NCBI GenBank assembly: GCA_017429525.1
Contig: JAFROT010000010.1
Location: forward strand, 124,001 to 188,000
Direction: 5' to 3'
DNA length: 64,000 nt
Origin: Bacteroidaceae bacterium
Lineage (GTDB): Bacteria > Bacteroidota > Bacteroidia > Bacteroidales > Bacteroidaceae
Positions 1 through 9,818 of this stretch are shown here, one piece after another. The notes below the pieces were generated by a model. That model did no database searches. It was not told the origin of the DNA and was given only the letters and a program-made list of their open reading frames with translations. Position 1 is the first letter of the stretch. Every line of letters starts with the position of its first letter. The translations under genes were made by a program, and so were the position numbers.

Positions 1-840
1 AGCATCGAGAGTGAATCCACAAGCATCGCGCCCTATTTCACTTTAGCCATTCCTCCGCTCTTGGACGTGATGAGTGCACTCGTGCTGGCCTTCACGGCCG
101 GTCTGGGCATGGCTTACCTCAGCCTGCCTCGCATGAAAGCATTAGCCGACGAACTGAAAGTGCTGATTGAGAAGACCATCGCCGTGATTGTGATTCCGCT
201 GCTTCCCCTCTACATCTTCGGTATCTTCTTGGAAATGACACGTACAGGACAAGCCTTGCATATCCTAATGACATTCGCTGCTATCATCGGTGTCATCTTC
301 GCCATGCATATCGCTTTGCTGCTGATTCAATACTGCATTGCAGGCGCCATCGTCCGTCGCAACCCACTTAGTCTGCTGGCTACGATGCTGCCTGCTTATT
401 TCACTGCCCTCGGAACCTCGTCGTCGGCGGCCACCATCCCCGTAACAGCCCGACAAGCCAAGCGGATGGACGTCTCGGAGGAGATTGCAGATTTCGCAAT
501 CCCACTCTGTGCAACCATTCATATGAGTGGCTCGTGCATGAAGATCACCGCTTGTGCCGTCGCCCTCATGCTGATGCAGAACCTGACATTCACCACACCG
601 ATGTTCATAGGTTTCGTGCTGATGCTGGGCATCATGATGGTTGCCTCTCCAGGCGTTCCTGGCGGAGCTATCATGGCATCGCTAGGCGTGCTGTCATCAA
701 TGTTAGGCTTCGGCGAGCATGACTGTGCGCTGATGATTGCGCTTTACATCGCCATGGACTCGTTCGGAACGGCCTGCAATGTGACCGGTGACGGAGCCAT
801 TTCGCTCATCGTGGATAAGTTGCATAAGCAAAAGAAATGA
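1..840 (+). CDS. Dicarboxylate/amino acid:cation symporter, C-terminal part (5' truncated)
   Basis: The frame is open from base 1, so only the last ~280 residues are present. Members of this DAACS family are inner-membrane carriers that import C4-dicarboxylates or acidic amino acids with Na+ or H+. Diagnostic pieces are the serine-rich re-entrant loop (SSSAATIPV), the MSGSCMKIT stretch where relatives have NMDG, the PGVPGG loop, and the last helix MDSFGTACNVTGDGAISLIV, which carries the family's NVTGD signature. Several hydrophobic helices are visible. The family is secure; the substrate cannot be read from this part. Confidence 0.88.
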   Translation, partial: SIESESTSIAPYFTLAIPPLLDVMSALVLAFTAGLGMAYLSLPRMKALADELKVLIEKTIAVIVIPLLPLYIFGIFLEMTRTGQALHILMTFAAIIGVIFAMHIALLLIQYCIAGAIVRRNPLSLLATMLPAYFTALGTSSSAATIPVTARQAKRMDVSEEIADFAIPLCATIHMSGSCMKITACAVALMLMQNLTFTTPMFIGFVLMLGIMMVASPGVPGGAIMASLGVLSSMLGFGEHDCALMIALYIAMDSFGTACNVTGDGAISLIVDKLHKQKK

Positions 841-942
841 CGCCTGCCATTTTTAATTAATGTTAAGGTTTCAGCACTTTTGCATCAACTTTCAAGAAAA
901 GTTTGTATAATTACGCAGTTTTTCAACTAAAAAGGTTCGATT

Positions 943-1746
943 ATGAAGCATTTTACACTGATTGCAACAGCCTTAATGGCTTTATGCTCACCGATTTCCG
1001 CACAAACCGTGCGCGTTAAGTACCTCAGTACAACATCTCAGGCTCTAAACACCGAAATCCTGCTGAATGAAGAACAGCCCGTACAGCTGAGTCGTTTTCT
1101 CTTTGCGGGTTACAACTCCATCTGCTTGCCCCTGACACTCAACGCCGAGCAGTTGCAGAAAGCTGCACCCGACGTACGGGTAGAGCGCCTCACTGGCATG
1201 CGTCAGGAAGGCGATGTACTGAACCTCCTCTTCGTGGATTGTACCGACGAAGGCATTGAAGCAGGCGTGCCCTACCTCATCTTTTCGCCCAAGTCCCAAA
1301 GCCTGCGCGCACGCAACACGACGTCCAATGGCGTGAGTACTCTGCTCCATGACATTACGCTAAGCGACAACGCAGGCAACCGCGTCAACTTCGGCAGCAG
1401 TTGGGAAGCCGTGCAGACAGTCGGACGCTATGGCATACCTGCCAAGCAGGATGTAGAAATCCTGGAAAGCGTACTCGTGCGCACAGATGGTGCCCAGACA
1501 TTCCTGCCCACGCGCTGCGGTTTCACTTGGGAATCTCAAGCTCCAGGTGCCAACACAATTCAAATCAAGCACGTAAAAGCTGCTGATTTCACTCGAGTTG
1601 AGAGTCTGAAGGCCAGCCATGAAATTGTCGACATCTACGATGTCAACGGAGCCCTCATCCGCAAGCAAGTACGTTCCAACGAAGCCATGAAGAGCCTGCC
1701 GCGTGGCGTCTACGTCATCGGCTCTGAAAAAGTTGTCATCAAGTAG
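943..1746 (+). CDS. Secreted hypothetical protein with C-terminal sorting-type tail
   Basis: 267 residues with a clear signal peptide (KHFTLIATALMALCSPISAQ) cut after residue ~20. I recognise no catalytic domain. The last ~40 residues (VDIYDVNGALIRKQV, then LPRGVYVIGSEKVVIK) have the pattern of the Bacteroidetes C-terminal beta domain that follows extracellular proteins, which suggests export or surface attachment, possibly by type IX secretion. The middle (residues 30-225) looks beta-rich and has few cysteines. It is a single-gene unit, followed by two hairpins. Function unknown. Confidence 0.75.
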   Translation: MKHFTLIATALMALCSPISAQTVRVKYLSTTSQALNTEILLNEEQPVQLSRFLFAGYNSICLPLTLNAEQLQKAAPDVRVERLTGMRQEGDVLNLLFVDCTDEGIEAGVPYLIFSPKSQSLRARNTTSNGVSTLLHDITLSDNAGNRVNFGSSWEAVQTVGRYGIPAKQDVEILESVLVRTDGAQTFLPTRCGFTWESQAPGANTIQIKHVKAADFTRVESLKASHEIVDIYDVNGALIRKQVRSNEAMKSLPRGVYVIGSEKVVIK

Positions 1747-1760
1747 CATCAAAAGGTGAA

Positions 1761-1846
1761 TCGTCTTTCATAGACGATAAAAAAAGACGAGCGACGAATT
1801 AGGTTTTACCTTCATTATGAAAGTTAAATCTAATTCGTCGCTCGTC
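1761..1846. terminator. Double hairpin with 17-bp perfect stem between convergent genes
   Basis: A short hairpin (TCGTC 1761-1765 / GACGA 1773-1777) followed by A-rich sequence is succeeded by a long one: left arm 1786-1802 (GACGAGCGACGAATTAG) and right arm 1830-1846 are perfect reverse complements, with a smaller TTCAT/ATGAA pair inside the loop. It lies between the secreted-protein gene (+) and folB (-), so it could terminate both. Confidence 0.55.
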
Positions 1847-1891
1847 ATTTGTATGTCCAGCTAAAAACGTTCGTCATTCTCACTTCACTTT

Positions 1892-2263
1892 TCATTCCCG
1901 CCTGACATCTATCGCAACACCAGCGCCACGACAGTCTGCGCCCATCGGTGGATTCTCCTTGAGGAGTTCGAGGTGGATGGCTTGAGCCACGGGGAAACGG
2001 TAGAAGAGAGCTTTGCAGATGCGGGATGCGACATGCTCAAGGAGTTGAGCAGGAACGGCCATCTCCGCTTTCACGATTTCGAATACCTCAGCATAAGAAA
2101 TCGTCCCTTCAAGTTTGTCGGTGGCCATAGCTCCCGAGAAATCGGTCTCGATGGAGAGCGTAAGCATGAAATAAGCGCCCACGGCACGCTCCTGTGGGAG
2201 CACGCCGTGGTAGCCAAATAGACGGACGTCCTTCAAAAGGACTTGTGAATGTTCGATTCTCAA
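1892..2263 (-). CDS. folB: Dihydroneopterin aldolase FolB
   Basis: 123 residues, the usual FolB length. The enzyme cleaves 7,8-dihydroneopterin to 6-hydroxymethyl-dihydropterin and glycolaldehyde in folate synthesis, in the cytoplasm. Visible hallmarks are FGYHGVLPQER near the N-terminus (substrate-binding YHG and the conserved Glu), TISYAEVFEIV in the centre, and LLKENPPM near the C-terminus with the conserved lysine before the proline pair. It lies 63 nt downstream of nrdJ on the same strand and may be read through from it. Confidence 0.92.
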   Translation of the reverse strand: MRIEHSQVLLKDVRLFGYHGVLPQERAVGAYFMLTLSIETDFSGAMATDKLEGTISYAEVFEIVKAEMAVPAQLLEHVASRICKALFYRFPVAQAIHLELLKENPPMGADCRGAGVAIDVRRE

Positions 2264-2326
2264 ATTACAATTATAGTTGAAGGTTAATCAAAACCACTGT
2301 GGCGTTGCTTTGCGCTGTTTGCGTGA

Positions 2327-4918
2327 TTATCCGCAACGGCTGGCGCCGCAATTGGTGCAAATGAGACAGCCTTCCTGATAGACCAACGTCTCTTGTCCGC
2401 AGTTCGGACAGACCTGTCCCTTGGCTACTGTACCATCTTGGATGTACTTCTTGAGCGCACGCTCAACTCCGTTCTTCCATGTGTTGATGGTCTCGTCGTT
2501 GAGAGAGAGCTGACCTACGAGACGAATAACGTGATCGAGAGGCATACGGTAGCGCAGCACACCAGAGAGCAACTTGGCGTAATTCCAGTACTCGGGGTTG
2601 AATTTCTCCGACAGGCCCTCAACGGTAGTCTTGTAACCACGCTTGTTCTCAAACTGGAAGTCGTAGCGCTTTGTTCCATCGGGGTTCAACTGCTTGATGA
2701 TGCGGCCCTTAGTGACGCTCTTAGGCAGCATGATTCCTTCTTCGTCATCTTGCAAACCCGTGAAAATCTCATAGGGATAGCCATTCAGCAAGCCAACGAA
2801 GGCCACCCACTTCTCTTTATTGTTCTGGAAACGGACGACGTCGCATTCAAGCACCTCGGGACGTTTCTCGACAACTTCAGGCGGACGGCACTCCTGAATA
2901 TGCTTCTCGCTGGTCTCAAGGGAAGGCGTGTCCTGTTTCTGATCGTCGCCCTCGCCCTTCTTCTCTTTTTTCTTGCTGACGCTGATCATGACACCGCTGC
3001 GCGAGCCGTCGCGATAGATGGTACAGCCCTTGCAACCGCTGCGCCAGGCTTCCATATAGAGGTCGTTGACAAGCTGCTCATCAACAGAGTTCGGGAGGTT
3101 CACGGTGACACTGATGCTGTGGTCCACCCATTTCTGGATGGCGCCTTGCATGCGCACTTTCATCAGCCAATCGACATCGTTGGCTGTAGCCTTGTAGTAA
3201 GGCGACTGCTCGACGAGTTCATCAATCTCCTCCTGCGTGTAGCGACGCTCGGTGTCGAGACCACAGACTTTCATCCAAGTAAGGAACTTGTGATGGTAGA
3301 CGATATATTCCTCAAAGGCATCGCCTGTCTCGTCGACGAAGTCTACGTGAACCTCTGGATCGTTGGGGTTGACCTTGCGACGACGCTTGTAGACGGGCAT
3401 GAAGACAGGCTCAATGCCAGAGGTGGTCTGCGTCATCAGAGAGGTTGTTCCAGTGGGAGCGATCGTGAGGCAAGCGACATTGCGGCGACCATATTTAACC
3501 ATATCGGCATAAAGCTGAGGATCAGCAGCCTTGATGCGCTGGATAAACGGATTGTTCTCCTCGCGCTTCGCATCAAATATCTCAAAGGCACCACGCTCAC
3601 GAGCCATTTGAACGCTGCTGGCATAGGCATTGAGGCAGACGGCTTTCTGCACCTCGACGGCGAAGTCAGTAGCTTCCTGCGTACCATAGCGAAGCCCCAT
3701 GGCTGCAAGCATATCGCCTTCGGCTGTGATACCAACGCCCGTACGACGTCCCATGGAACTCTTGCGCTGGATCTTTTTCCATAGATTGCGCTCAGCAAAT
3801 TTCACTTCTTCCGACTGCGGGTCAGACTCAATCTTCGCGAGGATGAGGTCGATTTTCTCTAACTCCAGGTCAATAATGTCGTCCATGATACGCTGAGCTT
3901 TGCGCACGTGATCACGGAACTTGTCGAAGTTGAATTTTGCGTTATGCGTGAAGGGCTCGTTAACATATTCATATAGGTTAATGGCCAGCAGTCGACAAGA
4001 GTCGTAGGGGCAGAGAGGAATCTCGCCGCAGGGATTCGTAGAAACGGTGCGGAAGCCAAGATCGGCATAGCAGTCGGGCACGCTCTCACGCAGAATCGTA
4101 TCCCAGAACAAGACGCCAGGCTCTGCACTCTTCCAAGCGTTATGAACAATCTTTTTCCAAAGAGCAGAAGCATCTATCTCCTTTGAAACCATCGGATTGT
4201 CGCTATCAATAGGGAACTGCTGTGTATAAGGCTTACCATCAGCAGCAGCCTGCATGAAAGCATCGTCAATCTTCACGCTGACATTGGCACCCGTAACCTT
4301 GCCTTCAGTCATTTTGGCATCAATGAACGCCTCGGCATCGGGATGCTTGATCGAGACGCTGAGCATCAAAGCACCACGACGACCATCCTGTGCCACCTCG
4401 CGTGTACTATTACTATAGCGCTCCATGAAGGGGACGAGTCCTGTCGAGGTGAGGGCCGAGTTCTTGACAGGCGAACCAGCCGGGCGCAAGTGAGAGAGAT
4501 CATGGCCGACGCCACCACGGCGCTTCATCAACTGAACCTGCTCCTCGTCGATACGGATGATAGCACCATAGCTATCGCTGTCACCATCCAGACCAACTAC
4601 AAAGCAATTCGACAACGAAGCCACCTGATAGTGGTTGCCGATGCCCGTCATGGGCGAACCTGCAGGAATGATGTAACGGAAATGATCCAAAAGATCGAAG
4701 ATCTCCTGCGCCGACATCGGGTTCTTGTACTTCTGTTCGATACGGGCCACCTCATTGGCAATACGCCAATGCATGTCAGCCGGACTCTTCTCATAGATAT
4801 TTCCGAAAGAGTCCTTCATCGCATACTTGTTGACCCACACGCGTGCGGCCAGTTCGTCGCCCGCAAAATAGTCTAATGAGGCAGCGAATGCCTCGTCATA
4901 AGTATAAGTCTGTGCCAC
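2327..4918 (-). CDS. nrdJ: Adenosylcobalamin-dependent (class II) ribonucleotide reductase
   Basis: 863 residues. Makes deoxyribonucleotides using adenosylcobalamin as radical source, so it works with or without oxygen. Cys105 (SLSNCFVVG) and Cys297 (STNPCGEIPL) match the conserved active-site cysteines of the RNR barrel; LTIAPTGTTS is the phosphate-binding loop. The tail after residue ~660 holds a charged linker and a final zinc-ribbon-like module with CPNCG and CTNCGASRCG, typical of NrdJ of this type and thought to re-reduce the active site. A good promoter is found just upstream. No cobalamin riboswitch is apparent in the 190-nt gap. folB follows on the same strand. Confidence 0.96.
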   Translation of the reverse strand: MAQTYTYDEAFAASLDYFAGDELAARVWVNKYAMKDSFGNIYEKSPADMHWRIANEVARIEQKYKNPMSAQEIFDLLDHFRYIIPAGSPMTGIGNHYQVASLSNCFVVGLDGDSDSYGAIIRIDEEQVQLMKRRGGVGHDLSHLRPAGSPVKNSALTSTGLVPFMERYSNSTREVAQDGRRGALMLSVSIKHPDAEAFIDAKMTEGKVTGANVSVKIDDAFMQAAADGKPYTQQFPIDSDNPMVSKEIDASALWKKIVHNAWKSAEPGVLFWDTILRESVPDCYADLGFRTVSTNPCGEIPLCPYDSCRLLAINLYEYVNEPFTHNAKFNFDKFRDHVRKAQRIMDDIIDLELEKIDLILAKIESDPQSEEVKFAERNLWKKIQRKSSMGRRTGVGITAEGDMLAAMGLRYGTQEATDFAVEVQKAVCLNAYASSVQMARERGAFEIFDAKREENNPFIQRIKAADPQLYADMVKYGRRNVACLTIAPTGTTSLMTQTTSGIEPVFMPVYKRRRKVNPNDPEVHVDFVDETGDAFEEYIVYHHKFLTWMKVCGLDTERRYTQEEIDELVEQSPYYKATANDVDWLMKVRMQGAIQKWVDHSISVTVNLPNSVDEQLVNDLYMEAWRSGCKGCTIYRDGSRSGVMISVSKKKEKKGEGDDQKQDTPSLETSEKHIQECRPPEVVEKRPEVLECDVVRFQNNKEKWVAFVGLLNGYPYEIFTGLQDDEEGIMLPKSVTKGRIIKQLNPDGTKRYDFQFENKRGYKTTVEGLSEKFNPEYWNYAKLLSGVLRYRMPLDHVIRLVGQLSLNDETINTWKNGVERALKKYIQDGTVAKGQVCPNCGQETLVYQEGCLICTNCGASRCG

Positions 4919-4973
4919 AATAATATAGGGTAAAGTGTTGTAAGTTGCATCAATCGGAAAGCCGAATGGCGGT

Positions 4974-5004
4974 GCAAAGCTACAAAACTTTTCCCTTTTG
5001 GCAA
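4974..5004 (-). promoter_or_regulatory. Promoter of nrdJ
   Basis: Read on the minus strand, a -7 box TAGCTTTG (4974-4981) is preceded by TTTG (5001-5004) with a 19-nt spacer, matching the Bacteroidetes consensus. The start codon is at 4918, giving a leader of ~50 nt. Confidence 0.6.
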
Positions 5005-5108
5005 ACTTAAAAGCAAAATATTTTTAGGAAATTTCCATTTTTATCAATAATAAGTTCCACTATTACACTTAATATCAATCTCGAGCAAGCGCAAAATCAA
5101 GCATGCAT

Positions 5109-8100
5109 CTAATTAACAACCAACACTTTACGCCCATTTATAAGGTTTATACCGCGAGTAGCCATTGGACGACGAACTCCGTCCACTCCATAAACACCGA
5201 ATTGTCGATTTGGAAAAGCAGAAGCTGAAATTCCTGTTTCGAGCTCAAAAGCATCGACACTCTCGTAGAAACCAATATTTCGGATTACGGAAGTTCCCGT
5301 CGTACTGGTGAGGCCGAAGATGGTATGTCCCTGACAGATTGAGAAGCGGTTGCCCGTATTGTTGGCAGCAAGTCCACTTTTTGTCATGTCCCAGGCTATA
5401 ATGGCATCGCCATCAGTAGCCCGCCTGACTGTCGTCGGGGTCACCTGCGAAGCCTTGTTCACACCATTCAACCACCAAAGATAACTGCTCCCTGTCACAC
5501 GCGAGAGATTGTTCCCTTTGACGATGAGAAAGCGCTGTGAAGCATTTATTTCGTAATCCAAGTGTTGCCAATCGAGGGTCAGAGCTACATTATTTGTACC
5601 CACCGCTCGGACCGTGATCGTGTTAGCCTCATCGTCATAGCTAATATTGGATGGACTGACACGAGCAGCATCGCCAGTCACCCAATCACGGGCATGGAAG
5701 CGATAGCTGTTATCGGTGTAATCCTTGACGAGACGTACGTAGTAAAGCCCCGGAATGAGAGTCGTAGGCGAGGCGGTCAGTCGGAAGACTATTTCCTTTT
5801 TTGCTTTGCCTTTGGCATCACGCATCAACGTTGAGGGAATGGGCAGTTCAAGGTTGTAAAAGCCCTTGCTGTCGGCACTCTTCACAGATGCAGCAACGGT
5901 GACATCGGCAATCTTTGTGCCGTCGATTGTGACATATCCCTGACGACCTTTGTCAGCTGTCGTCAAACGAATCATGACAGCCAGCCCGTCGGTGAGTCCA
6001 TCTGGGTTCGCCAGCGTGTACTGAATAAAGCCTCCGGCACGAGCATCACGATAGGTCTCGCCGTTATAGCTGCCCGTCGACGAATCGCTGCTATACTTGT
6101 ACTGGTGTCCAGCCTCACTCTGCTGCTCGCCTGTCGCTACGAAATCCAGCGTGCGGGCATCGAGAGCAGCACGCTCGGCATCGGCCCGCCCCATCTCGCT
6201 CTGCGCATAAGTATCCTTAGTTGCTTGGTACCAATAGCAGACGTAACGAGCATGATGAATACCGAAGAAAGGTTCAAGCGTCAAAGTCGACCAGTTTCCT
6301 TTCGACTCTTCGCTGGCTGCATCAATGGCAAATTGCAGTCGGCCGAGGTCCTTGGGCACAATGCGGCTGAGCACATCGGCACGCTCGCCAATAAGCAGCG
6401 GCGCACCACTCAGGTCAAGCGCTTTGGCACGGCTGCCAGGAGCATGATCCATGCGGCCCTCACCAGCATACTCATGTTGTAGTTGCTCGAAGGCAAGACC
6501 TGTCGATGCAGCCTCCTCGACAGACGAGGCGGTTGTCTTGGCGGCCAACAGCACAGGGCCGAACTTGAATGCTACATAGTCGGCACAGCCCGGGCACTCC
6601 TCCATGCGCAACATCATAGGCAACCAGACTGTTATTCGGTCGCCCACCTTCCATTCACGATCGATAGCAACGTAGGAGGCCTCGCCCTCAACGACAGCAG
6701 CATTGACAGCCTGACCATTCACGTCGACCTGATACTCCCGACCCACCCAAGCTGGGTGACGAACATTTATTATATATGTACCCGCGCGCGTGACTGTGAG
6801 TTCACTCACAGCTGTCTGCGGAGTGGGGATATTACTACGTGAAGGATCGATGAAAGGATAAGTCGTTTCTTGCCGGATTCCGAAGGTTGTGCTGTTCAGT
6901 TCGCTGGGCATGAACAAGTTCACATACAACTGCTTGTCGCCTACATGGGTATAGGCAAAATGCCCGTATTTGGAATGATTCTCCATACCAGTTCCTACAC
7001 AGCACCACATTCCCTGGTTGACTTGTGAATAGATGCGATAGCCCTGAGGGCGCAACGTAGTGAAGTAGACGTAGCCTCCCGTCTGCGGGTCGCGTGTCGA
7101 GAGCATGTGATTTATCATCGTCTGCTCGTAGAAATCAGCATAGCGACCATCATGGGTATCATCGAAGAGATTCTCTGTGAACTTCAACATATTGTTGCTA
7201 TTGCAAGACTCTGGACCATCGAGGTCGTTGATGTAACGCTGTCCATTAGCCGGGTCGAAGAAATGCTCTGAGGTACTGTTGCCGCCAATGCAGACAGTGC
7301 GATGATTGGCGACATCATCCCAGAAGTTAAGGGCTGCCGTACGGTAGGCTGACGCTGATGGATCAAGTTGCCAGATCCGATCAAAGCCGATAAATTTGGG
7401 CATCTGCGTGTTAGCATGTTGGTTGTCGAGGAAATGCGGATTATAACTGTTCCCCTGCATGCCATTGATTTCATGCTGATGACTGTAGCGCTTGGCAGCT
7501 GTCAGGTAACGACGATCGCCAAAGAGGGCATAGGCATCAGCCAAAGTCTCGTTCATTCCGCCATGCTCCCAACCAAGCATAGCCTGCATGTCAGCCTCGG
7601 AGAGATTGGAAACCACGTTGACAGCCCAGTCGGCAAGTGCACGGAAGCAGTCGCGAGCCGTCTCGTTGCCAGCATAGACCCAGGCATCGCGAAGGCCAGC
7701 CAATACCTTATGCTCACAATAGAAAGGCACCCATCCGCCGTAACGGCGGAACGCCGTGAGGTCGCCAGCATAGAGTCCTGTCCAAACCTGATTAATCGGT
7801 TGTCCGCCTATGAATCCTTTTAGGCCTTTTGTGTCGGCCGAGAAGGCGTCCTGGCAGTCCTTGAGAATATCAACACAATAGTCCAGTCGCTGTTTCAATT
7901 GTTGGCGAAGCGCATCGTCGTCCACAGCAGCCCAAGCCATCGCGAGAGCGGTCAGATAATGTCCTCCAACATGACCTTCCAGACTCCAATCACTCAATCC
8001 CCAATTGGAGAACGAAGGATGACGGGAGACCCAATCGGCATAGCGACCGGAAGTGAGTCCAGCCTGCCGTATAAAAGGCGTCATCAGGCGGTCGGCATCA

Positions 8101-8264
8101 TAGTCTAATAGCAGATGGGCATTGCCATCCTGAGCAGCCTTGAAGGGACTATCAAGTAGACGAATCTCTGTAAGGTCAAAATGTTGAGGATACAGCTTAC
8201 TTTGCGCCACTATAATGCTAGGCAGGAAAACCAACAAAGCTGTTAGAAGTCGATGAATACACAT
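5109..8264 (-). CDS. Secreted GH127-family enzyme (beta-L-arabinofuranosidase type) with C-terminal accessory domains
   Basis: 1051 residues from the chosen start at 8264, which gives a clean signal peptide (MCIHRLLTALLVFLPSIIVAQ); an upstream in-frame Met at 8336 would bury it. The opening YPQHFDLTEIRLLDSPFK and GGHYLTALAMAWAA are typical of GH127 (formerly DUF1680). The zinc/cysteine-nucleophile site is intact: an ES-C pair (E352, C354) and the WCCVGTGMENH motif (C421/C422), with E333 in SEHFF as likely acid/base by comparison with the Bifidobacterium enzyme. The last ~400 residues form beta-rich accessory modules. The end (INGRKVLVVN) resembles the usual tail of secreted Bacteroidales enzymes. 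Probably removes arabinofuranose from pectic side chains. Confidence 0.88.
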   Translation of the reverse strand: MCIHRLLTALLVFLPSIIVAQSKLYPQHFDLTEIRLLDSPFKAAQDGNAHLLLDYDADRLMTPFIRQAGLTSGRYADWVSRHPSFSNWGLSDWSLEGHVGGHYLTALAMAWAAVDDDALRQQLKQRLDYCVDILKDCQDAFSADTKGLKGFIGGQPINQVWTGLYAGDLTAFRRYGGWVPFYCEHKVLAGLRDAWVYAGNETARDCFRALADWAVNVVSNLSEADMQAMLGWEHGGMNETLADAYALFGDRRYLTAAKRYSHQHEINGMQGNSYNPHFLDNQHANTQMPKFIGFDRIWQLDPSASAYRTAALNFWDDVANHRTVCIGGNSTSEHFFDPANGQRYINDLDGPESCNSNNMLKFTENLFDDTHDGRYADFYEQTMINHMLSTRDPQTGGYVYFTTLRPQGYRIYSQVNQGMWCCVGTGMENHSKYGHFAYTHVGDKQLYVNLFMPSELNSTTFGIRQETTYPFIDPSRSNIPTPQTAVSELTVTRAGTYIINVRHPAWVGREYQVDVNGQAVNAAVVEGEASYVAIDREWKVGDRITVWLPMMLRMEECPGCADYVAFKFGPVLLAAKTTASSVEEAASTGLAFEQLQHEYAGEGRMDHAPGSRAKALDLSGAPLLIGERADVLSRIVPKDLGRLQFAIDAASEESKGNWSTLTLEPFFGIHHARYVCYWYQATKDTYAQSEMGRADAERAALDARTLDFVATGEQQSEAGHQYKYSSDSSTGSYNGETYRDARAGGFIQYTLANPDGLTDGLAVMIRLTTADKGRQGYVTIDGTKIADVTVAASVKSADSKGFYNLELPIPSTLMRDAKGKAKKEIVFRLTASPTTLIPGLYYVRLVKDYTDNSYRFHARDWVTGDAARVSPSNISYDDEANTITVRAVGTNNVALTLDWQHLDYEINASQRFLIVKGNNLSRVTGSSYLWWLNGVNKASQVTPTTVRRATDGDAIIAWDMTKSGLAANNTGNRFSICQGHTIFGLTSTTGTSVIRNIGFYESVDAFELETGISASAFPNRQFGVYGVDGVRRPMATRGINLINGRKVLVVN

Positions 8265-8346
8265 GGGAATGGAGAATAAAATTAGAGTTATAAGCAGTGA
8301 AATTCGGTGGAGGACAGGGAGAGAAGAGAAGTACAAAGCTCTTCAG

Positions 8347-8871
8347 TTATCTCATCCGGGGACGGTCGTTCTCCTCCTTATAAGCAGCTACTCCGATGGC
8401 ATCCATAACGACGAGGGTTGGGTCATAGCCGTCGGGCGTTACAAACAAGACGCCTCCATTGGACAATTGCCATTGATAGCCACGGTCCGTCTCATTGAAG
8501 GTTTGTCCATAACGTGCCCGCAACGAGTCGAGATAGACATTGAGATCCACATGCTTTGGCTGCGCCAAAAGTCGGTAGACCGTACGAGAGTGTTTCGTAT
8601 AGCTGGCTTGAACATAGCATGTCTGCCCGCATACCGGTCCTTTGAAGATAAACATGCTCTCATTGCCTACTCGACGAGCCAGCGTGAAGCCGCGCTTCTG
8701 CATCGTCGCCGAGAACTCATAGATGTCACCTTTCACCTCTACACCTTCGAAGAGGATATGCTCCGTCTGTGCAGGAGCGACTGTCGTGTCGGGGGCTGCC
8801 GAAGCAGCATCTTGCGCCTGCAAACCAATGGCATAGCAGACGAGAACCATTACAAAAAGAATCTTTTTCAT
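8347..8871 (-). CDS. Secreted hypothetical protein
   Basis: 174 residues from MKKILFVM; an ATG two codons upstream (8877) is also possible. Signal peptide ends near GLQAQ. The mature part opens with HILFEGVEVKGDIYEFSATMQKRGF, a pattern I associate with a small secreted family common in Bacteroides and Prevotella, of unknown function. Two cysteines (VCGQTC) could pair. It lies 83 nt upstream of the GH127 gene on the same strand, so the two may be co-transcribed. Confidence 0.7.
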   Translation of the reverse strand: MKKILFVMVLVCYAIGLQAQDAASAAPDTTVAPAQTEHILFEGVEVKGDIYEFSATMQKRGFTLARRVGNESMFIFKGPVCGQTCYVQASYTKHSRTVYRLLAQPKHVDLNVYLDSLRARYGQTFNETDRGYQWQLSNGGVLFVTPDGYDPTLVVMDAIGVAAYKEENDRPRMR

Positions 8872-8967
8872 AGCCATATTGTGTTTGAGAGTGGTTTATT
8901 TGCTGCAAAAATAATCATTCTTGACGATTTACAGCCATTTATTAACGACTTTTTTACTTTTTATCAC

Positions 8968-8975
8968 TACCTTTG
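8968..8975 (+). promoter_or_regulatory. Promoter -7 box of the nitroreductase gene
   Basis: TACCTTTG, a perfect -7 element, 52 nt before the ATG. The upstream stretch is T-rich but I see no clean TTTG at the right distance. Confidence 0.5.
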
Positions 8976-9027
8976 CACCCCAAATAACAACTGACAATCG
9001 CCATTCATCAATCTCTATCGCATAAAT

Positions 9028-9756
9028 ATGGCTCGACAAACTATTCGTAAATACTCATCTCGCGACGTCGCTCCCGAACTGCTCAATCGCCTTTTTTCCC
9101 TCGCCGCACGCACCCAGACGATGGGCAACCTGCAGCTCTACAGTGTCATCGTAACACGCTCGTCCGAGCAGAAAGCGGCCCTCGCACCAGCCCACTTCAA
9201 CCAACCTATGGTCACACAGGCGCCTGTCGTGCTAACCATCTGTGCCGACTTCCGACGCACTTCAGTATGGGCCCGCTGCCGCAAGGCTGAGCCTGGATAC
9301 GACAACCTGCTCAGCTTCATGAATGCAGCTACCGATGCACTGCTCTTCACCCAGACATTCTGCGATTTGGCTGAGGCTGAGGGACTTGGGCTCTGCTTTC
9401 TTGGTACTACCATCTACCAGCCCCAGCACATTATCAATGTTTTACAGTTGCCTGCCCTGACCTTCCCCGTGGCCACGCTCACTGTTGGATGGCCAGCCGA
9501 GCGACCTCCTCTCACAGACCGTCTGCCAACTGACGCCTTCGTCCACAATGAGACTTACCACGACCCTACACCCAAAGACATTGATAAATTCTATGAGCTC
9601 AAGGAGTCATTGCCTGAGAATCTCGAATTCGTGAGAATCAATAACAAAGAGACGCTCGCACAGATCTTCACAGACATTCGCTACACACGACGTGACAACG
9701 AAGCTATGACCCAAACCCTACTCGAGGCTCTACGGCAACAGCAATTCATTCGTTGA
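9028..9756 (+). CDS. Nitroreductase-family flavoprotein
   Basis: 242 residues. The TIRKYSSRDV start and the NLQLYSVIV, DALLFTQTFCDLAEAEGLGLCFLG and TLTVGWPAE segments fit the FMN-dependent NfsA/FRase-like nitroreductase fold, which transfers electrons from NAD(P)H to nitro compounds or quinones. The reading frame starts only a few residues before the conserved RxTIRKY motif, slightly shorter than usual; the promoter at 8968 supports this start. cstA begins 62 nt downstream. The physiological substrate is unknown. Confidence 0.85.
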   Translation: MARQTIRKYSSRDVAPELLNRLFSLAARTQTMGNLQLYSVIVTRSSEQKAALAPAHFNQPMVTQAPVVLTICADFRRTSVWARCRKAEPGYDNLLSFMNAATDALLFTQTFCDLAEAEGLGLCFLGTTIYQPQHIINVLQLPALTFPVATLTVGWPAERPPLTDRLPTDAFVHNETYHDPTPKDIDKFYELKESLPENLEFVRINNKETLAQIFTDIRYTRRDNEAMTQTLLEALRQQQFIR

Positions 9757-9818
9757 ATGACAAATAACTATTTCTCATTCCAAACACGATTCACACCAAA
9801 AACAAACTCACAAGCACC

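Noticed and set aside
4919-5108. Cobalamin riboswitch before the B12-dependent ribonucleotide reductase
   Set aside because: The leader is only ~50 nt long given the promoter at 4974-5004, and no B12-box-like sequence was seen.
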